Positions 18,079-27,202 are shown, numbered from the stretch's first letter. The stretch: DNA of 64,000 bases from Hydrogenobaculum sp. Y04AAS1 (GCF_000020785.1 NC_011126.1:1178001-1242000), one strand, 5' to 3'. Notes: generated from the letters alone by a model not told the origin. Translations and numbers: made by a program.

Positions 18079-19206
18079 TTATGGATGTTTTATCTTAAAA
18101 GCAAATGGAAACTCTTTTTTAAACAAAGCTTTTTTATCTTCTGGTACTTTCGCAAACACTATAATAGCTTTGTTGTTTTTCACCATATAAGTATCAAACC
18201 CAAGTTTTTTGGCTTTTATATAGATATTATAAGCATAGTTATACTCTTTTATGTAGTAAACTCCAAGTTGGTAATAGTAGAAGTTTTTGGTCTCTTTCTC
18301 TTTATTGTTATTATTAACTATTGTATTTTGGTTTTTTGGTTTGCTTTTTTTTATTGATTCTGCGTAGGATATAGGTGGATTCTCAGTATTTTTATTTACA
18401 TACTCTAGCGTTATAAGTTCTTTTGATAGTTCTATAGCTTCGTCCTTGTACTTTTGGTTTATATCTTCTTTAAACAATATTTTCCTTATCAATTTCGATG
18501 CTTCTTTAAATTTGTTAGCTTCCATATAGCACTTTGTTTTTAGAAGCAACATATCTGGTATACTTGAAGCACCTATATTATTTTTCTCGCTATCTATAAG
18601 ATAGATTGCTTTTTCTTCTATATTTGGTTTGCTACACATATTGTTTTCTACGTAGGCTCTCGCTAAATCAAACTTTGCTACGTTAAAATCCCTATCGTAG
18701 AGTATTGCTAAATTTAGATTTTTAATGTAATCTTTTGTATCGCCTTTTGATTTGTATATGTTTGCAAGTTGATAGTAAGCTTGAGGTCTTAAGCTACAAT
18801 AATCATTTGTTATACATTTATTAAGAGTGTCTATTGCCTCCTTGGTTTTATGCTCTGCTTGCAATATTATAGCTTTGTCTAAAATGGCTTGATAGTAATC
18901 TGGTTTTATATGTAATGCTCTATCTATACTTTTTATAGCTTTTTTATAATTACCTACATTGGCGTAAGCAAGGGCCAGCTTGTCGTAAGCTTTGTAGTTG
19001 TTTGGGTCTTTTAGAATGGCTTTTTTAAAGTTTGATATGGCAACGGCGTAATTTTGGGCTGTAAGCCCCGCCATACCAATATTGTAATAGTATGTTGAAT
19101 TTTTGTTGGATAGTTCTTCTATATTGTGAGTGTTTTGGGCACAAGAATATACGCTAAAAATAGAAAACGATAGAAAAGCAATATAAAAAATATATTTACG
19201 TTTCAT
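18079..19206 (-). CDS. TPR lipoprotein with C-terminal SPOR-like domain
   Basis: 375 aa. Signal peptide ends in a lipobox (VYSC at about 19-22), so it should be an envelope lipoprotein. TPR repeats cover about residues 38-170 (YYNIGMAGLTAQNYAVAISNF, YKAYDKLALAYANVGNYKKA). The last 70 residues (YYYQLGVYYIKEYNYAYNIY...VFAKVPEDK) resemble a SPOR peptidoglycan-binding fold. It probably scaffolds envelope complexes; no specific partner is evident. Confidence 0.75.
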   Translation of the reverse strand: MKRKYIFYIAFLSFSIFSVYSCAQNTHNIEELSNKNSTYYYNIGMAGLTAQNYAVAISNFKKAILKDPNNYKAYDKLALAYANVGNYKKAIKSIDRALHIKPDYYQAILDKAIILQAEHKTKEAIDTLNKCITNDYCSLRPQAYYQLANIYKSKGDTKDYIKNLNLAILYDRDFNVAKFDLARAYVENNMCSKPNIEEKAIYLIDSEKNNIGASSIPDMLLLKTKCYMEANKFKEASKLIRKILFKEDINQKYKDEAIELSKELITLEYVNKNTENPPISYAESIKKSKPKNQNTIVNNNNKEKETKNFYYYQLGVYYIKEYNYAYNIYIKAKKLGFDTYMVKNNKAIIVFAKVPEDKKALFKKEFPFAFKIKHP

Positions 19207-19233
19207 TTTTTATATTATATACTAGATATACAT

Positions 19234-21072
19234 TTACTCTATTGCTTTTCTTACAATTGATTTTAAATCGTATCGTAGATCTTCTAAGCCTATCTCTTGA
19301 TTTATACCAAAGTCTTTTTTTAACAAGTTTTTTGCGCTTTTAATAAGGTCAGCATAAAGCTCATCATCTTCTATATAAGAGGGAAAGTCTATTGTAAATT
19401 TTTCAATAGCATTAAAAAGTGTATAGTTTATGGTTTCTAAATCTATATCGTTTCTTAGAGTCATTATTATATACCCTTCAAAACTATCCAATATAGCCTT
19501 TAGCTTGCCTATATCTTCTATGTTGTCTATATCTTTTAATATTAATATATCTAAAAAACTTACATCTTCGTAAGAGGGTATTTCAAACGTATTCAAATCT
19601 ATTACCCCCAATACACCTTTTTGGGTCTCTTGGATAAAGTTTATAAGATTTTCTATTTTTAACATTGTATAAGCCTTATCTTCGTATCTTACGCAAACCC
19701 TTTTTAATTTTGTAAGCGTTTGTGTAAAAATAGTGTAAAAATCTTGAAAGGGTTTTGGTATTTCTATTTTTGTTTGTTCTTTTGCATTTTCACCTTCTAT
19801 ATTTGGGATGTAGTTTATTTTCTGTATAGAAGTGCTTATTTCTTTTGAAATTCCCAAGTCTCTTATTGTCAGATTTGCGTCGTTTATGATATTTTTCAAA
19901 AAGCTTGAAAACTTTATACTATCTATACCAAACCTATTCAACCTATTTAACATTATAAATCCAGCCTTTTCATCGTTTTGCATTATAAACTTTGTGCCAA
20001 GCATAGAAAGATGTATTGTAAAAGATAGGTTTATGGCTTGCTTTGATGGTTGTAATTTATTAGCGGTGCTGTATTTGTAGTATGGGGCGTAAGTATTGTA
20101 GCCAATTATAATGCTTTTAATAAAATCATCAAAACCATAAAATACCTTTTCAAAATATTCTTTGTCTAATTTTATTATATCTTTTCCAAACGTATCTTTT
20201 TCAAATATTCTAGATACATAAGAGTATAATTTTGATGGTGTTTTTACCAAATTTAGTATTTGGGTTTTAATATCGTTGTATTTGTTTTTGTTTAGGAAAT
20301 CTATAACGATAAGAAGCCCATCTATCATGGATAGCATAAGAAGATCGTAAAATCTACTTTTTTGTGTGCAGGCGATTTGGCATATGTTGTCAAAGATGGC
20401 TGTTTGAAGTATGAGTATTTGCTCTATTTCTGTTAGTTCTTTTAGCTCATCTTTGTACTCTGTAATAGCTTCTTTTGATATAGCTTTTAATGTAAAATCC
20501 TTTATCCTTGAGAGTCCAAGTCTTATAATGGCGGATTTTATATCTTTTATATCTATGCCTTTGTTTGAATAAGCGTTGTTTGCGATATTTAATATATCTT
20601 CTTCTAATGTAGGCATATTTCTAATAAGAGCATATATTTTATCCACGTTGGTGTTTTCGTTGGTAAGCTCCATTATGATAGGCATCGTACCTTTTATAAA
20701 ATCATGAGCTTCAAAAGCTTCTAATGTATCGGTTTCTATCTTAAATTTTGGTTCTTTTCTTATGCGCTCTGGCTTTTTGTGTAGTTTTATAGCTTTTTGT
20801 AGCGTATCTTTTGATATAGGCTTTTCAAATGAAAGCCCTACACGTATGCCACGCTCTTCAGGATTTTTGACTTGATTTATATTGTCTAAGACTACCTTGG
20901 CTTTAACCTCTTCTCCTAGTATATTTATAGAAAAATTTTTATTTTCTAATAGAGTTTTTAGCGTATCTTGGCTTGATAGTTCTATTAGAGCGCCTTCGTA
21001 GGATATGTTTTTTATAATGCCATATTGGGTTTCTATATATGTGTAAAACCTTAGATGTTTTCTATTGTTCAT
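19234..21072 (-). CDS. PilZ-HDOD protein, c-di-GMP receptor candidate
   Basis: 612 aa. The N-terminus has PilZ motifs: RKHLR at residues 4-8 and NISYEGALIE, matching RxxxR and (D/N)xSxxG, the c-di-GMP-binding residues. An HDOD-like helical domain follows from about residue 115 (MPTLEEDILNIANNAYSNKG...AIIRLGLSRIKD). The remaining half is unassigned. It should respond to c-di-GMP, fitting with the two diguanylate cyclases in the window. A 27-base gap separates it from the downstream TPR gene. Confidence 0.8.
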   Translation of the reverse strand: MNNRKHLRFYTYIETQYGIIKNISYEGALIELSSQDTLKTLLENKNFSINILGEEVKAKVVLDNINQVKNPEERGIRVGLSFEKPISKDTLQKAIKLHKKPERIRKEPKFKIETDTLEAFEAHDFIKGTMPIIMELTNENTNVDKIYALIRNMPTLEEDILNIANNAYSNKGIDIKDIKSAIIRLGLSRIKDFTLKAISKEAITEYKDELKELTEIEQILILQTAIFDNICQIACTQKSRFYDLLMLSMIDGLLIVIDFLNKNKYNDIKTQILNLVKTPSKLYSYVSRIFEKDTFGKDIIKLDKEYFEKVFYGFDDFIKSIIIGYNTYAPYYKYSTANKLQPSKQAINLSFTIHLSMLGTKFIMQNDEKAGFIMLNRLNRFGIDSIKFSSFLKNIINDANLTIRDLGISKEISTSIQKINYIPNIEGENAKEQTKIEIPKPFQDFYTIFTQTLTKLKRVCVRYEDKAYTMLKIENLINFIQETQKGVLGVIDLNTFEIPSYEDVSFLDILILKDIDNIEDIGKLKAILDSFEGYIIMTLRNDIDLETINYTLFNAIEKFTIDFPSYIEDDELYADLIKSAKNLLKKDFGINQEIGLEDLRYDLKSIVRKAIE

Positions 21073-21099
21073 TTTTAATGGGGCTTTGAAGCCCTTTTT

Positions 21100-21474
21100 T
21101 TACCAAGTGACTACTTTTCCAGCCATCCCAAGGCTTGGTAGTGCTGCTGTTGGTGTTAGAAGCGGAAAATCGTAGGCTAAATCTTCTTCTTTCATACCGT
21201 TTAGGTCAAGGGATTGTTTGCAGGCTATCATTTGTACACCGTTTTGGCGAGCTAAATTGATAAAGTAAGATATAGGTTGTCCACCTTCCATTGGATAAAC
21301 GCTTTCAGCTACACCTTTTTTAAGAAGTTGTGTAGAAGGACCTGTAAAATACATAACCACATTCATATCTTCGGCGGCTGCTGTGGATGCCAAGAAAAAT
21401 GCAGATGGCAACCTTGCTGGATTTTCTGGACCGGTTAAAAGAATGATCACCAAATCAGGGGCTTTTTGTTCCAT
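21100..21474 (-). CDS. DsrE/DsrF-like small protein
   Basis: 124 aa from the second ATG (21474): AAGGAGG abuts an ATG at 21480, leaving no spacing, but is six bases from the one at 21474. The fold signature is LVIILLTGPENPARLPSAFFLASTAAAEDMNVVMYFTGP, and a cysteine stands in VQMIACKQSLDLNG, the usual DsrE-superfamily reactive position. Related proteins move sulfur between carriers. It stands alone between ispD and the PilZ gene. Confidence 0.8.
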   Translation of the reverse strand: MEQKAPDLVIILLTGPENPARLPSAFFLASTAAAEDMNVVMYFTGPSTQLLKKGVAESVYPMEGGQPISYFINLARQNGVQMIACKQSLDLNGMKEEDLAYDFPLLTPTAALPSLGMAGKVVTW

Positions 21475-21556
21475 AAACATCCTCCTTTAAGAATATTAAA
21501 ATATAATAAATATGATTTTATATATTGTCAATAAGATTTTCTTATAAATAAGGTTT

Positions 21557-22195
21557 TTATCTTTGCAATAGTTTATCAAAAAACGGAATATCCTCAGGAT
21601 AGGTGAGTTTTATATTCCAATAAGAGGATTCTACTATACCTACACTGTATCCATAATATTCCAATAAGTAAGCATCGTCTGTGGCTTTTATACCATCTTC
21701 TAAGGCTTTTTCATGACAAAGTTTTATAACATCTGTTTTAAAACATTGGGGTGTTTGAGCCAGCCACACGTTATCCCTTTGAATAGTTCTTAAAATACCG
21801 TTTTCTAACTTTTTTATAGTATCTCTTGCTTTTGCCGCTGCTATTTTCCCGTCGTAGTTTTCAAGCTCCATCACCTTTTTAAATACTTCTCGGCTAGCAA
21901 AGGGCCTTGCGCTATCGTGTATTACTACTATATCCTCTTTTGCCACTTCCAATGCAAGCCTTACAGAATCTTGTCTTTCTGCACCACCATACACAAACTT
22001 TGCTCCAAACTTATGAGCATCGTATAAAATATAAGGTTCCACATCCTGGGGCACCGTCATGATTATCTCGTTGAAAAGATCGGCCACTTTTCTTAAAGTG
22101 AAATTGTATAGCGGCATATCTCTAAACTTTATAAACTGTTTTTTTATACCGGCTCTTTTGCCAAGCCCAGCCGCTAAAAGTATTAAAGAAGGCAT
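21557..22195 (-). CDS. ispD: 2-C-methyl-D-erythritol 4-phosphate cytidylyltransferase
   Basis: 212 aa. LLAAGLGKRAGIKKQFIKF is the CTP-binding loop; VVIHDSARPF and TDDAYLLEYYG are family motifs. It forms CDP-methylerythritol in the MEP isoprenoid pathway. It is the last gene of a tight run from tusA: its start follows the preceding stop with no gap. Confidence 0.95.
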   Translation of the reverse strand: MPSLILLAAGLGKRAGIKKQFIKFRDMPLYNFTLRKVADLFNEIIMTVPQDVEPYILYDAHKFGAKFVYGGAERQDSVRLALEVAKEDIVVIHDSARPFASREVFKKVMELENYDGKIAAAKARDTIKKLENGILRTIQRDNVWLAQTPQCFKTDVIKLCHEKALEDGIKATDDAYLLEYYGYSVGIVESSYWNIKLTYPEDIPFFDKLLQR

Positions 22196-22543
22196 CTAAT
22201 CTTCTTTTTTTAAGCTTATAAACTCTACCATATCATCTTTAGGTATATGTTCTAATATTGGTATTAGCTCATCTTTTGTATCCACTACAAACCCACACCA
22301 AACCATATTTTTAACTTCTGATTCAAGTACTTCTCTTAAAAGCCTATCCAAAAACTTCTTTTTTGATTCTTCATTCTCTTTGTCTACTTCAAACTCTATG
22401 ACTTCTGCAAGCTCTGGGTCAAAATCCTCTAAATTGTCCTTTGGGCTAAATACCACATAGACTTTTATGGGATTTTTGTCTATTTTTTCTATCTCTTCGT
22501 ATTTTTTGTCTATAAGCTCTTTTACTTTGTGCCTTACGCTCAT
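22196..22543 (-). CDS. Conserved-looking acidic protein of unknown function
   Basis: 115 aa, highly charged (many Glu, Asp, Lys), no signal peptide or membrane segment. I do not recognise it. It begins inside the queD end (4-base overlap) and ends directly before ispD, so it is translated as part of the operon and is a real gene. Confidence 0.75.
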   Translation of the reverse strand: MSVRHKVKELIDKKYEEIEKIDKNPIKVYVVFSPKDNLEDFDPELAEVIEFEVDKENEESKKKFLDRLLREVLESEVKNMVWCGFVVDTKDELIPILEHIPKDDMVEFISLKKED

Positions 22544-23028
22544 ATTTTCTCTCCTATGTATTCAGCTTTTGAGGTTTTTGTTTCCCAGATAATTACTTTA
22601 TATATATTTACTTCATTTAAAAGTCCTGCTTTTTCAAATTTCTCTTTTACATGATCGTATATATACTTTGCCAAGGCTTCCGCTGTGGGACAAAAATCCA
22701 CTATCGTAAGTTTTAATCCAAAATCTTGGTTTATTTTTTTAAAAGCCTCAAATAAAGGATCGTTTTTATCTATTATAAAACTATGATCAAATTGTTCTAT
22801 AAGAGGGTTTAATGCGCTTTTAAGATGATGAAAATCCATCACCATATCCTGATTATCAAGTACGTTTGAACAAAGCACAACTTCTATTTCATAACTGTGC
22901 CCATGTAAGTTTACGCACTTATTTTCTATACAATCAGAACCAAGACTTGATCCTCTTGAGCAAGATAGGTTTTGTTTCCAAACTCTATGGCCCGCTTCAA
23001 ACCTAAATGTTTTTGATATATACCACAT
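22540..23028 (-). CDS. queD: 6-carboxytetrahydropterin synthase (QueD/PTPS family)
   Basis: 162 aa. Zinc histidines are in FEAGHRVW and the CVNLHGHSYEIEV motif; the CxxxHGH arrangement supplies the QueD-type catalytic cysteine. Later motifs MVMDFHHLK, FDHSFII and PTAEALAKYIY match. It makes 6-carboxytetrahydropterin for queuosine. Its presence directly after dsrH suggests tRNA modification as a shared theme, with the sulfur relay serving 2-thiouridine, though sulfur oxidation is the alternative. Confidence 0.92.
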   Translation of the reverse strand: MWYISKTFRFEAGHRVWKQNLSCSRGSSLGSDCIENKCVNLHGHSYEIEVVLCSNVLDNQDMVMDFHHLKSALNPLIEQFDHSFIIDKNDPLFEAFKKINQDFGLKLTIVDFCPTAEALAKYIYDHVKEKFEKAGLLNEVNIYKVIIWETKTSKAEYIGEKI

Positions 23029-23274
23029 TTACCACACCACCACGTTTTTGGCTTTTAATATGAGTTTTGATATATCTTCCCAGCTAAGCAAGAACTCTTC
23101 TTGGACTTTTAGACCTCTTGCAGATACATCTTCTTTACACAAGTACCAATTTTTGTTCGGTGCTCTTAACACCGCATCTTGTATAAGTACCACTATATCG
23201 TTCTCCGATGGTAAGCTACTTTTAAAATCCCCAAACTTTCTTACAAGCCAAATTGTGTTTGGATTTTCTACCAT
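23029..23274 (-). CDS. tusB: DsrH/TusB-like sulfur relay subunit
   Basis: 81 aa. Opens TIWLVRKFGDFKSS, has VVLIQDAVLRAP and YLCKEDVSARGL and ends VVVW, the DsrH/TusB pattern. It forms a complex with the two preceding DsrE-fold proteins. It starts within the last codons of the dsrF-like gene. Confidence 0.83.
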   Translation of the reverse strand: MVENPNTIWLVRKFGDFKSSLPSENDIVVLIQDAVLRAPNKNWYLCKEDVSARGLKVQEEFLLSWEDISKLILKAKNVVVW

Positions 23275-23606
23275 ACAAGCACCGCTTTAGATTTGTGTAT
23301 TAAATCTTTGACTTCTTCAGAGGATATAATCTTTGGTTCTATGATAAATTCAAAAGCCTTTAAGCCCCTTGATTCTATACAAGAGTTTTCTGCGTAAAAA
23401 CTTATGTTTAACATGCTCATTTGTTCTAACATCTTCTCAAAGCTGGCTAGTCCTAAGGCTTCTGGGCGCCATTTTGTTATGGCGTATATACCGTCTCCGG
23501 TAAATATTACATTTGTATCGTTTGTTATACCGCTTGCAGCGGCAAGCCTCAACCCTTCGTGGGCTTTCCAAGAAAAGGGTTCTGATTTTATTATAAAGCT
23601 TATCAT
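23268..23606 (-). CDS. tusC: DsrF/TusC-like sulfur relay subunit
   Basis: 112 aa. IIKSEPFSWKAHEGLRLAAASG and VIFTGDGIYAITKW follow the DsrF/TusC layout; cysteine appears in FYAENSCIESRG. It likely pairs with the DsrE and DsrH homologues. One base separates it from the preceding stop. Confidence 0.83.
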   Translation of the reverse strand: MISFIIKSEPFSWKAHEGLRLAAASGITNDTNVIFTGDGIYAITKWRPEALGLASFEKMLEQMSMLNISFYAENSCIESRGLKAFEFIIEPKIISSEEVKDLIHKSKAVLVW

Positions 23607-23607
23607 A

Positions 23608-23916
23608 TCAGTTAAAGTTTATCACCTTGTCAAACTCTGATACTTTTCTAAACATATCGTAAGAAGAGCTTGATATAAAATTTTGAGATTTTATAGACTC
23701 TTCGATGCCTCTTTGGCGTGCCGAGTGAGCGCAGTATATTATCTTTACACCTATATCTAAAAATTGCTTTGTCATATCGTAGCTAAGCCAATAAGTGCCG
23801 TTGCCGCTTAAAAAAATCGTTACATCAGCTTTACCTACAAGGGCTTTTGATAGTTTATATACGCTGTCAAAATCTTTTGAAAAAGGGTTTGATGTAACTA
23901 CTATAAGGATATTCAT
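23608..23916 (-). CDS. tusD: DsrE/TusD-like sulfur relay subunit
   Basis: 102 aa. LIVVTSNPFSKDFDSVYKLSKAL and VTIFLSGNGTYWL, with the reactive cysteine expected in KIIYCAHSARQRG. It would take sulfur from TusA and pass it on. It overlaps tusA by four bases. Confidence 0.84.
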   Translation of the reverse strand: MNILIVVTSNPFSKDFDSVYKLSKALVGKADVTIFLSGNGTYWLSYDMTKQFLDIGVKIIYCAHSARQRGIEESIKSQNFISSSSYDMFRKVSEFDKVINFN

Positions 23917-24155
23917 CTTGCTTTTCTAACGATGATTTCCCACTTGTTATCGCCTATTTTGTTGGTGGCTAACACTTCCTGACCTTCATCTCTCATGCTT
24001 TTTGGTACGCTCACCGCCGACGGTTCGTAATCTACGATGACTCTAAGGATTTGGCCTTTTCCCATGGTTTCTAAAACTAACTTGCTTTTCACAAATGTAA
24101 AAGGGCATACTTCACCGGTAATATCAAGCTCTTTATTTATTTCAAAATCATTCAT
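23913..24155 (-). CDS. tusA: TusA-family sulfur carrier
   Basis: 80 aa. ITGEVCPFTFVKSKLVLETM is the TusA CPxxxxK-type motif with the persulfide-carrying cysteine at residue 17. The second half (ILRVIVDYEPSAVSVPKSM) matches the family. First gene of the tusA-dsrE-dsrF-dsrH-queD-hypothetical-ispD run. Confidence 0.92.
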   Translation of the reverse strand: MNDFEINKELDITGEVCPFTFVKSKLVLETMGKGQILRVIVDYEPSAVSVPKSMRDEGQEVLATNKIGDNKWEIIVRKAR

Positions 24156-24226
24156 CTTAACAATGATAATATTGTTAAAAATAAAATACTATGATTATAG
24201 ATATGGTTTTTGAGCTGAGTTTATTC

Positions 24227-24278
24227 TTTCCTTCTAAAAAGGAAATAATTATGTTAAAATTTCCTTATGAAAAGGAAA
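24227..24278 (+). promoter_or_regulatory. Paired 19-bp palindromes, one spanning a start codon
   Basis: TTTCCTTCTAAAAAGGAAA (24227-24245) and TTTCCTTATGAAAAGGAAA (24260-24278) share arms TTTCCTT/AAGGAAA with five-base centres. They start 33 bases apart, about three helix turns. The ATG of the downstream ATPase (24267) is the centre of the second. No Shine-Dalgarno is present. They could be operator sites or a hairpin hiding the start codon. Confidence 0.6.
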
Positions 24279-25562
24279 GATGTATTTAAGCAAGTTATAG
24301 TTGAGTTCCATCAAGGGACACTTCCTAAGCTTTTAAATAGAAATATAGAGCTCCCTTTAAACACCAACAAGATAATATCTTTGATAGGCCCAAGAAGAAG
24401 CGGCAAAACTTACGTTATGTTTCAAACCATAAAAAAGCTCCTTGATAGTGTACCTATAGAAAGGATTTTGTATGTAAACTTTGAAGATGAAAGGCTTGAT
24501 ATCTCATCAGATGAGCTTGGTTTACTAATTGAGGCTTACAAAGAACTATATCCTGATATACCCTTAAACGATGTATACATATTTTTTGATGAGATTCAAA
24601 ACGTAGAAGGCTGGGAAACCTTTGTAAGAAGGATTTACGATAAATATACAAAAAATATATACATCACCGGTTCAAATTCAAAGCTTTTATCAAAAGAAAT
24701 AGCCACGGCTCTAAGGGGTAGGACTTTGACATATGAGGTGTTTCCGCTTAGCTTTCAAGAGTTTTTAAAGTTTAAGGGCTTTTATTTTGAAGAAATAGAT
24801 TTTTACAATATAGAAAGAAGAGCCATTTTAAAAAAGGCGTTTTTAGATTATCTTAACTACGGGGCTTTCCCGGAGGTGGTTTTTTTTGATGATAAAAGCC
24901 TAAAACTAAAAACTTTACAAAATTACTTTGAAGTGATGTTTTATAGGGATTTGGTGGAAAGATACAAAATAAAAAACCACATCGCATTGAAGTACTTTAT
25001 AAAAAGAGTGGTGGAAAACATCGGAAGTATGTTGTCTATAAACAATATATACAGCGAATTAAAGTCCCAAGCTCATAAGATAGCCAAAGATAGTTTGTAT
25101 GAATATCTTGAGATGCTTCAGGATATATACTTTCTTTTTGTTGTAAAAAAATACAACAAATCTATCTTAAAATCTGAACTCCAGAAAAAAGCTTATTTGA
25201 TAGACAACGGTCTTTTAAACGCTCTTAGTTTTTCTTTCAAAGAAAATATGGGCATACTTTTAGAAAATGCCATGGTAAAAGAACTACTAACAAAAGGCTA
25301 CGATATTTTCTTTTTTAAAGAAAAAAAAGAATGCGATATAATAGCCTACGATCACAACCACTTTATACCAATACAGATAACTTACGAAATGAGCTCCTCT
25401 CAAACCAAGCAAAGGGAGATAGAAGGCATCTTAGAAGCTTCTAAGCATTTGGGTTCAAAAGAGGGTATCATACTCACCTTTGATGAAAAAGACGAGATAA
25501 GTATAAATGGGATAGATATAAAAATATTACCAGCTTATTACTATCTTCTTTTTCAATTATAA
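24267..25562 (+). CDS. AAA ATPase with DUF4143 domain
   Basis: 431 aa. Walker A is SLIGPRRSGKT, Walker B is YIFFDEIQNVEGW, then YITGSNSKLLSKE, the AAA_14 pattern. The second half (LIDNGLLNALSF...ENAMVKELLTKG...KKECDIIAYD) is DUF4143, a restriction-endonuclease-like fold. Such proteins are common and their role is not settled. The gene stands alone behind the paired palindromes. Confidence 0.88.
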   Translation: MKRKDVFKQVIVEFHQGTLPKLLNRNIELPLNTNKIISLIGPRRSGKTYVMFQTIKKLLDSVPIERILYVNFEDERLDISSDELGLLIEAYKELYPDIPLNDVYIFFDEIQNVEGWETFVRRIYDKYTKNIYITGSNSKLLSKEIATALRGRTLTYEVFPLSFQEFLKFKGFYFEEIDFYNIERRAILKKAFLDYLNYGAFPEVVFFDDKSLKLKTLQNYFEVMFYRDLVERYKIKNHIALKYFIKRVVENIGSMLSINNIYSELKSQAHKIAKDSLYEYLEMLQDIYFLFVVKKYNKSILKSELQKKAYLIDNGLLNALSFSFKENMGILLENAMVKELLTKGYDIFFFKEKKECDIIAYDHNHFIPIQITYEMSSSQTKQREIEGILEASKHLGSKEGIILTFDEKDEISINGIDIKILPAYYYLLFQL

Positions 25563-25569
25563 TACTTGT

Positions 25570-26274
25570 ATGGCTATTATAATCACTGGGGCAAGAAGGA
25601 TAGGTTTTTATGTGGCAAAGAGGCTCTTGGAAGAGGGGAAAGATGTGGCTGTTGTTTACAACAGCAAAAACCCTTGCGATGAGATAGATGGTATTTTTTG
25701 TATAAAAAGAGATTTATCTAAAGATTCTTCTGGAATAGCAAATATTGTATTTGAAAAGTTTGGCAAAATAGAGGCTTTTGTGCATATGGCATCACCTTAT
25801 TACAAGGTACCTATAAACAATTTTAGCATAGAAGAGTATAGGTATTACAACGCTATCATAGTAGAGGCTTTTTTAAATATTGGTATAGAGGCTTTTAAGC
25901 TGATGATGAAAAATGAAGGCCATATAAAAGGTAGGATCGTGGGTTTTGGGGACTGGGCTATAATGCATACTCCTTATAAAGACTATGCTCCTTATTTTGT
26001 GGCAAAAGCTGGGCTTCACGGGGCTGTTCTTACGCTTGCCAAAGAGTTTGCCCCTCATGTTTTGGTGAATGCTTTGGCTTTGGGACCTGTGTTAAAACCA
26101 GATGATATGGAAGATGAAGAATGGCAAAAGGTTATAACAAACACACCTTTAAAGAAGGAAGTAAGTCTTCATGATATATATAGCGTTTTAAAGCTTTTCT
26201 TAGAAACTACTTCTATAACAGGTGCTATACTTCCAATAGACGGCGGAAGGCATATAAAGGGTGTTAGCAGTTGA
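25570..26274 (+). CDS. Short-chain dehydrogenase, pteridine-reductase-like
   Basis: 234 aa. IIITGARRIGFYVAKRLLEEG is a TGxxRxIG cofactor site as in pteridine or dihydromonapterin reductases; YAPYFVAKAGLHG holds the catalytic YxxxK. PIDGGRHIKG ends the protein. It likely reduces a pterin or related substrate with NADPH. Starts eight bases after the ATPase stop; the 3' end overlaps convergent murI by 11 bases. Confidence 0.83.
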   Translation: MAIIITGARRIGFYVAKRLLEEGKDVAVVYNSKNPCDEIDGIFCIKRDLSKDSSGIANIVFEKFGKIEAFVHMASPYYKVPINNFSIEEYRYYNAIIVEAFLNIGIEAFKLMMKNEGHIKGRIVGFGDWAIMHTPYKDYAPYFVAKAGLHGAVLTLAKEFAPHVLVNALALGPVLKPDDMEDEEWQKVITNTPLKKEVSLHDIYSVLKLFLETTSITGAILPIDGGRHIKGVSS

Positions 26275-27043
26275 GCGCTAAACTCTCTACATTTACATAT
26301 TTTAAATCGTATTTTTGTCCCATTATATACTCCACAAGCTCTGATGTGTTTTGTGATATATCTGTAAAATAAAGCTCTGTAGTAGCATTTCCTTCGTTTT
26401 TAACGATATTGTTTATATAAGATATTATAGCGTCTGAGGAGCTAACCAAATTTATATGCGGTAAAAACGCTTTTATATCCTCTTCTAAAAGTGGGTAATG
26501 GGTACATCCAAGAATGAGGGTATCTATATCTTTTAAATCTTTAAACTCTTTTAGATAAAACTCCACCGCTTTTTTTGATATGTCTGTGTTTATGAGTTTT
26601 TCTTCTACTATGGGCACAAAAAGAGGGCATGCTTTTGCATAGGTTTTTATATTAAAAGCCTCTAAACGTTCTTGATATTTGTTGCTGTTTATGGTGGCGC
26701 TAGTGCCTATAATACCTACATGCTTTGTTTTTGAGCTTTTAAGAGCAGCCTCAACTCCAGCTTCTATAACCCCCACTATAGGTATATCAAACATCTCTTG
26801 AAGCGCTTCCATGGCGTTGGCACTAACACTGTTGCAGGCTATAAGTATCACATCTACGTTTTGATTTATCAAAAAGTTTGCACTTTCTTTTGCATAGGTG
26901 ATGATAGTCTCTTTTGATTTTATACCATAGGGCACCCTCGCCGTATCCCCAAGATATACAATATCTACTTTATCGTAGACTTTTCTCACAGATTTTAAAA
27001 CAGTAAGCCCACCTACGCCCGAATCAAACATCCCTATTTTCAT
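26264..27043 (-). CDS. murI: Glutamate racemase
   Basis: 259 aa. IGMFDSGVGGLTVLK, the catalytic cysteine motifs LIACNSVSANA and LILGCTHYPLL are intact. It provides D-glutamate for peptidoglycan. Confidence 0.96.
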   Translation of the reverse strand: MKIGMFDSGVGGLTVLKSVRKVYDKVDIVYLGDTARVPYGIKSKETIITYAKESANFLINQNVDVILIACNSVSANAMEALQEMFDIPIVGVIEAGVEAALKSSKTKHVGIIGTSATINSNKYQERLEAFNIKTYAKACPLFVPIVEEKLINTDISKKAVEFYLKEFKDLKDIDTLILGCTHYPLLEEDIKAFLPHINLVSSSDAIISYINNIVKNEGNATTELYFTDISQNTSELVEYIMGQKYDLKYVNVESLALNC

Positions 27044-27051
27044 CTTAAGTA

Positions 27052-27180
27052 TTATAAAGGGTTTTTATGATGTGTTATAATTTTTACGCTAATAGAAGCT
27101 GGAGCCATCCAAATATCTTCAATCCTATGAACATCCTTAGTTGTTGATGCCCACAAGCCTGATACTTGTTTTTCTTCCAT
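27052..27180 (-). CDS. Possible 42-residue ORF or gene fragment upstream of murI
   Basis: An open frame (MEEKQVSGLWASTTKDVHRI... to ...HHKNPL) ends nine bases before the murI start. Its composition looks coding rather than random, but there is no ribosome-binding site and I do not recognise it. It could be a remnant of a longer gene. Confidence 0.25.
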   Translation of the reverse strand: MEEKQVSGLWASTTKDVHRIEDIWMAPASISVKIITHHKNPL

Positions 27181-27202
27181 TTAAAAATTATAATACATTT
27201 TC

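Noticed and set aside
20985-20996. AGAGCG in the PilZ-HDOD gene as another repeat head
   Set aside because: No following CGC stem partner or downstream repeat modules; it is ordinary coding sequence.
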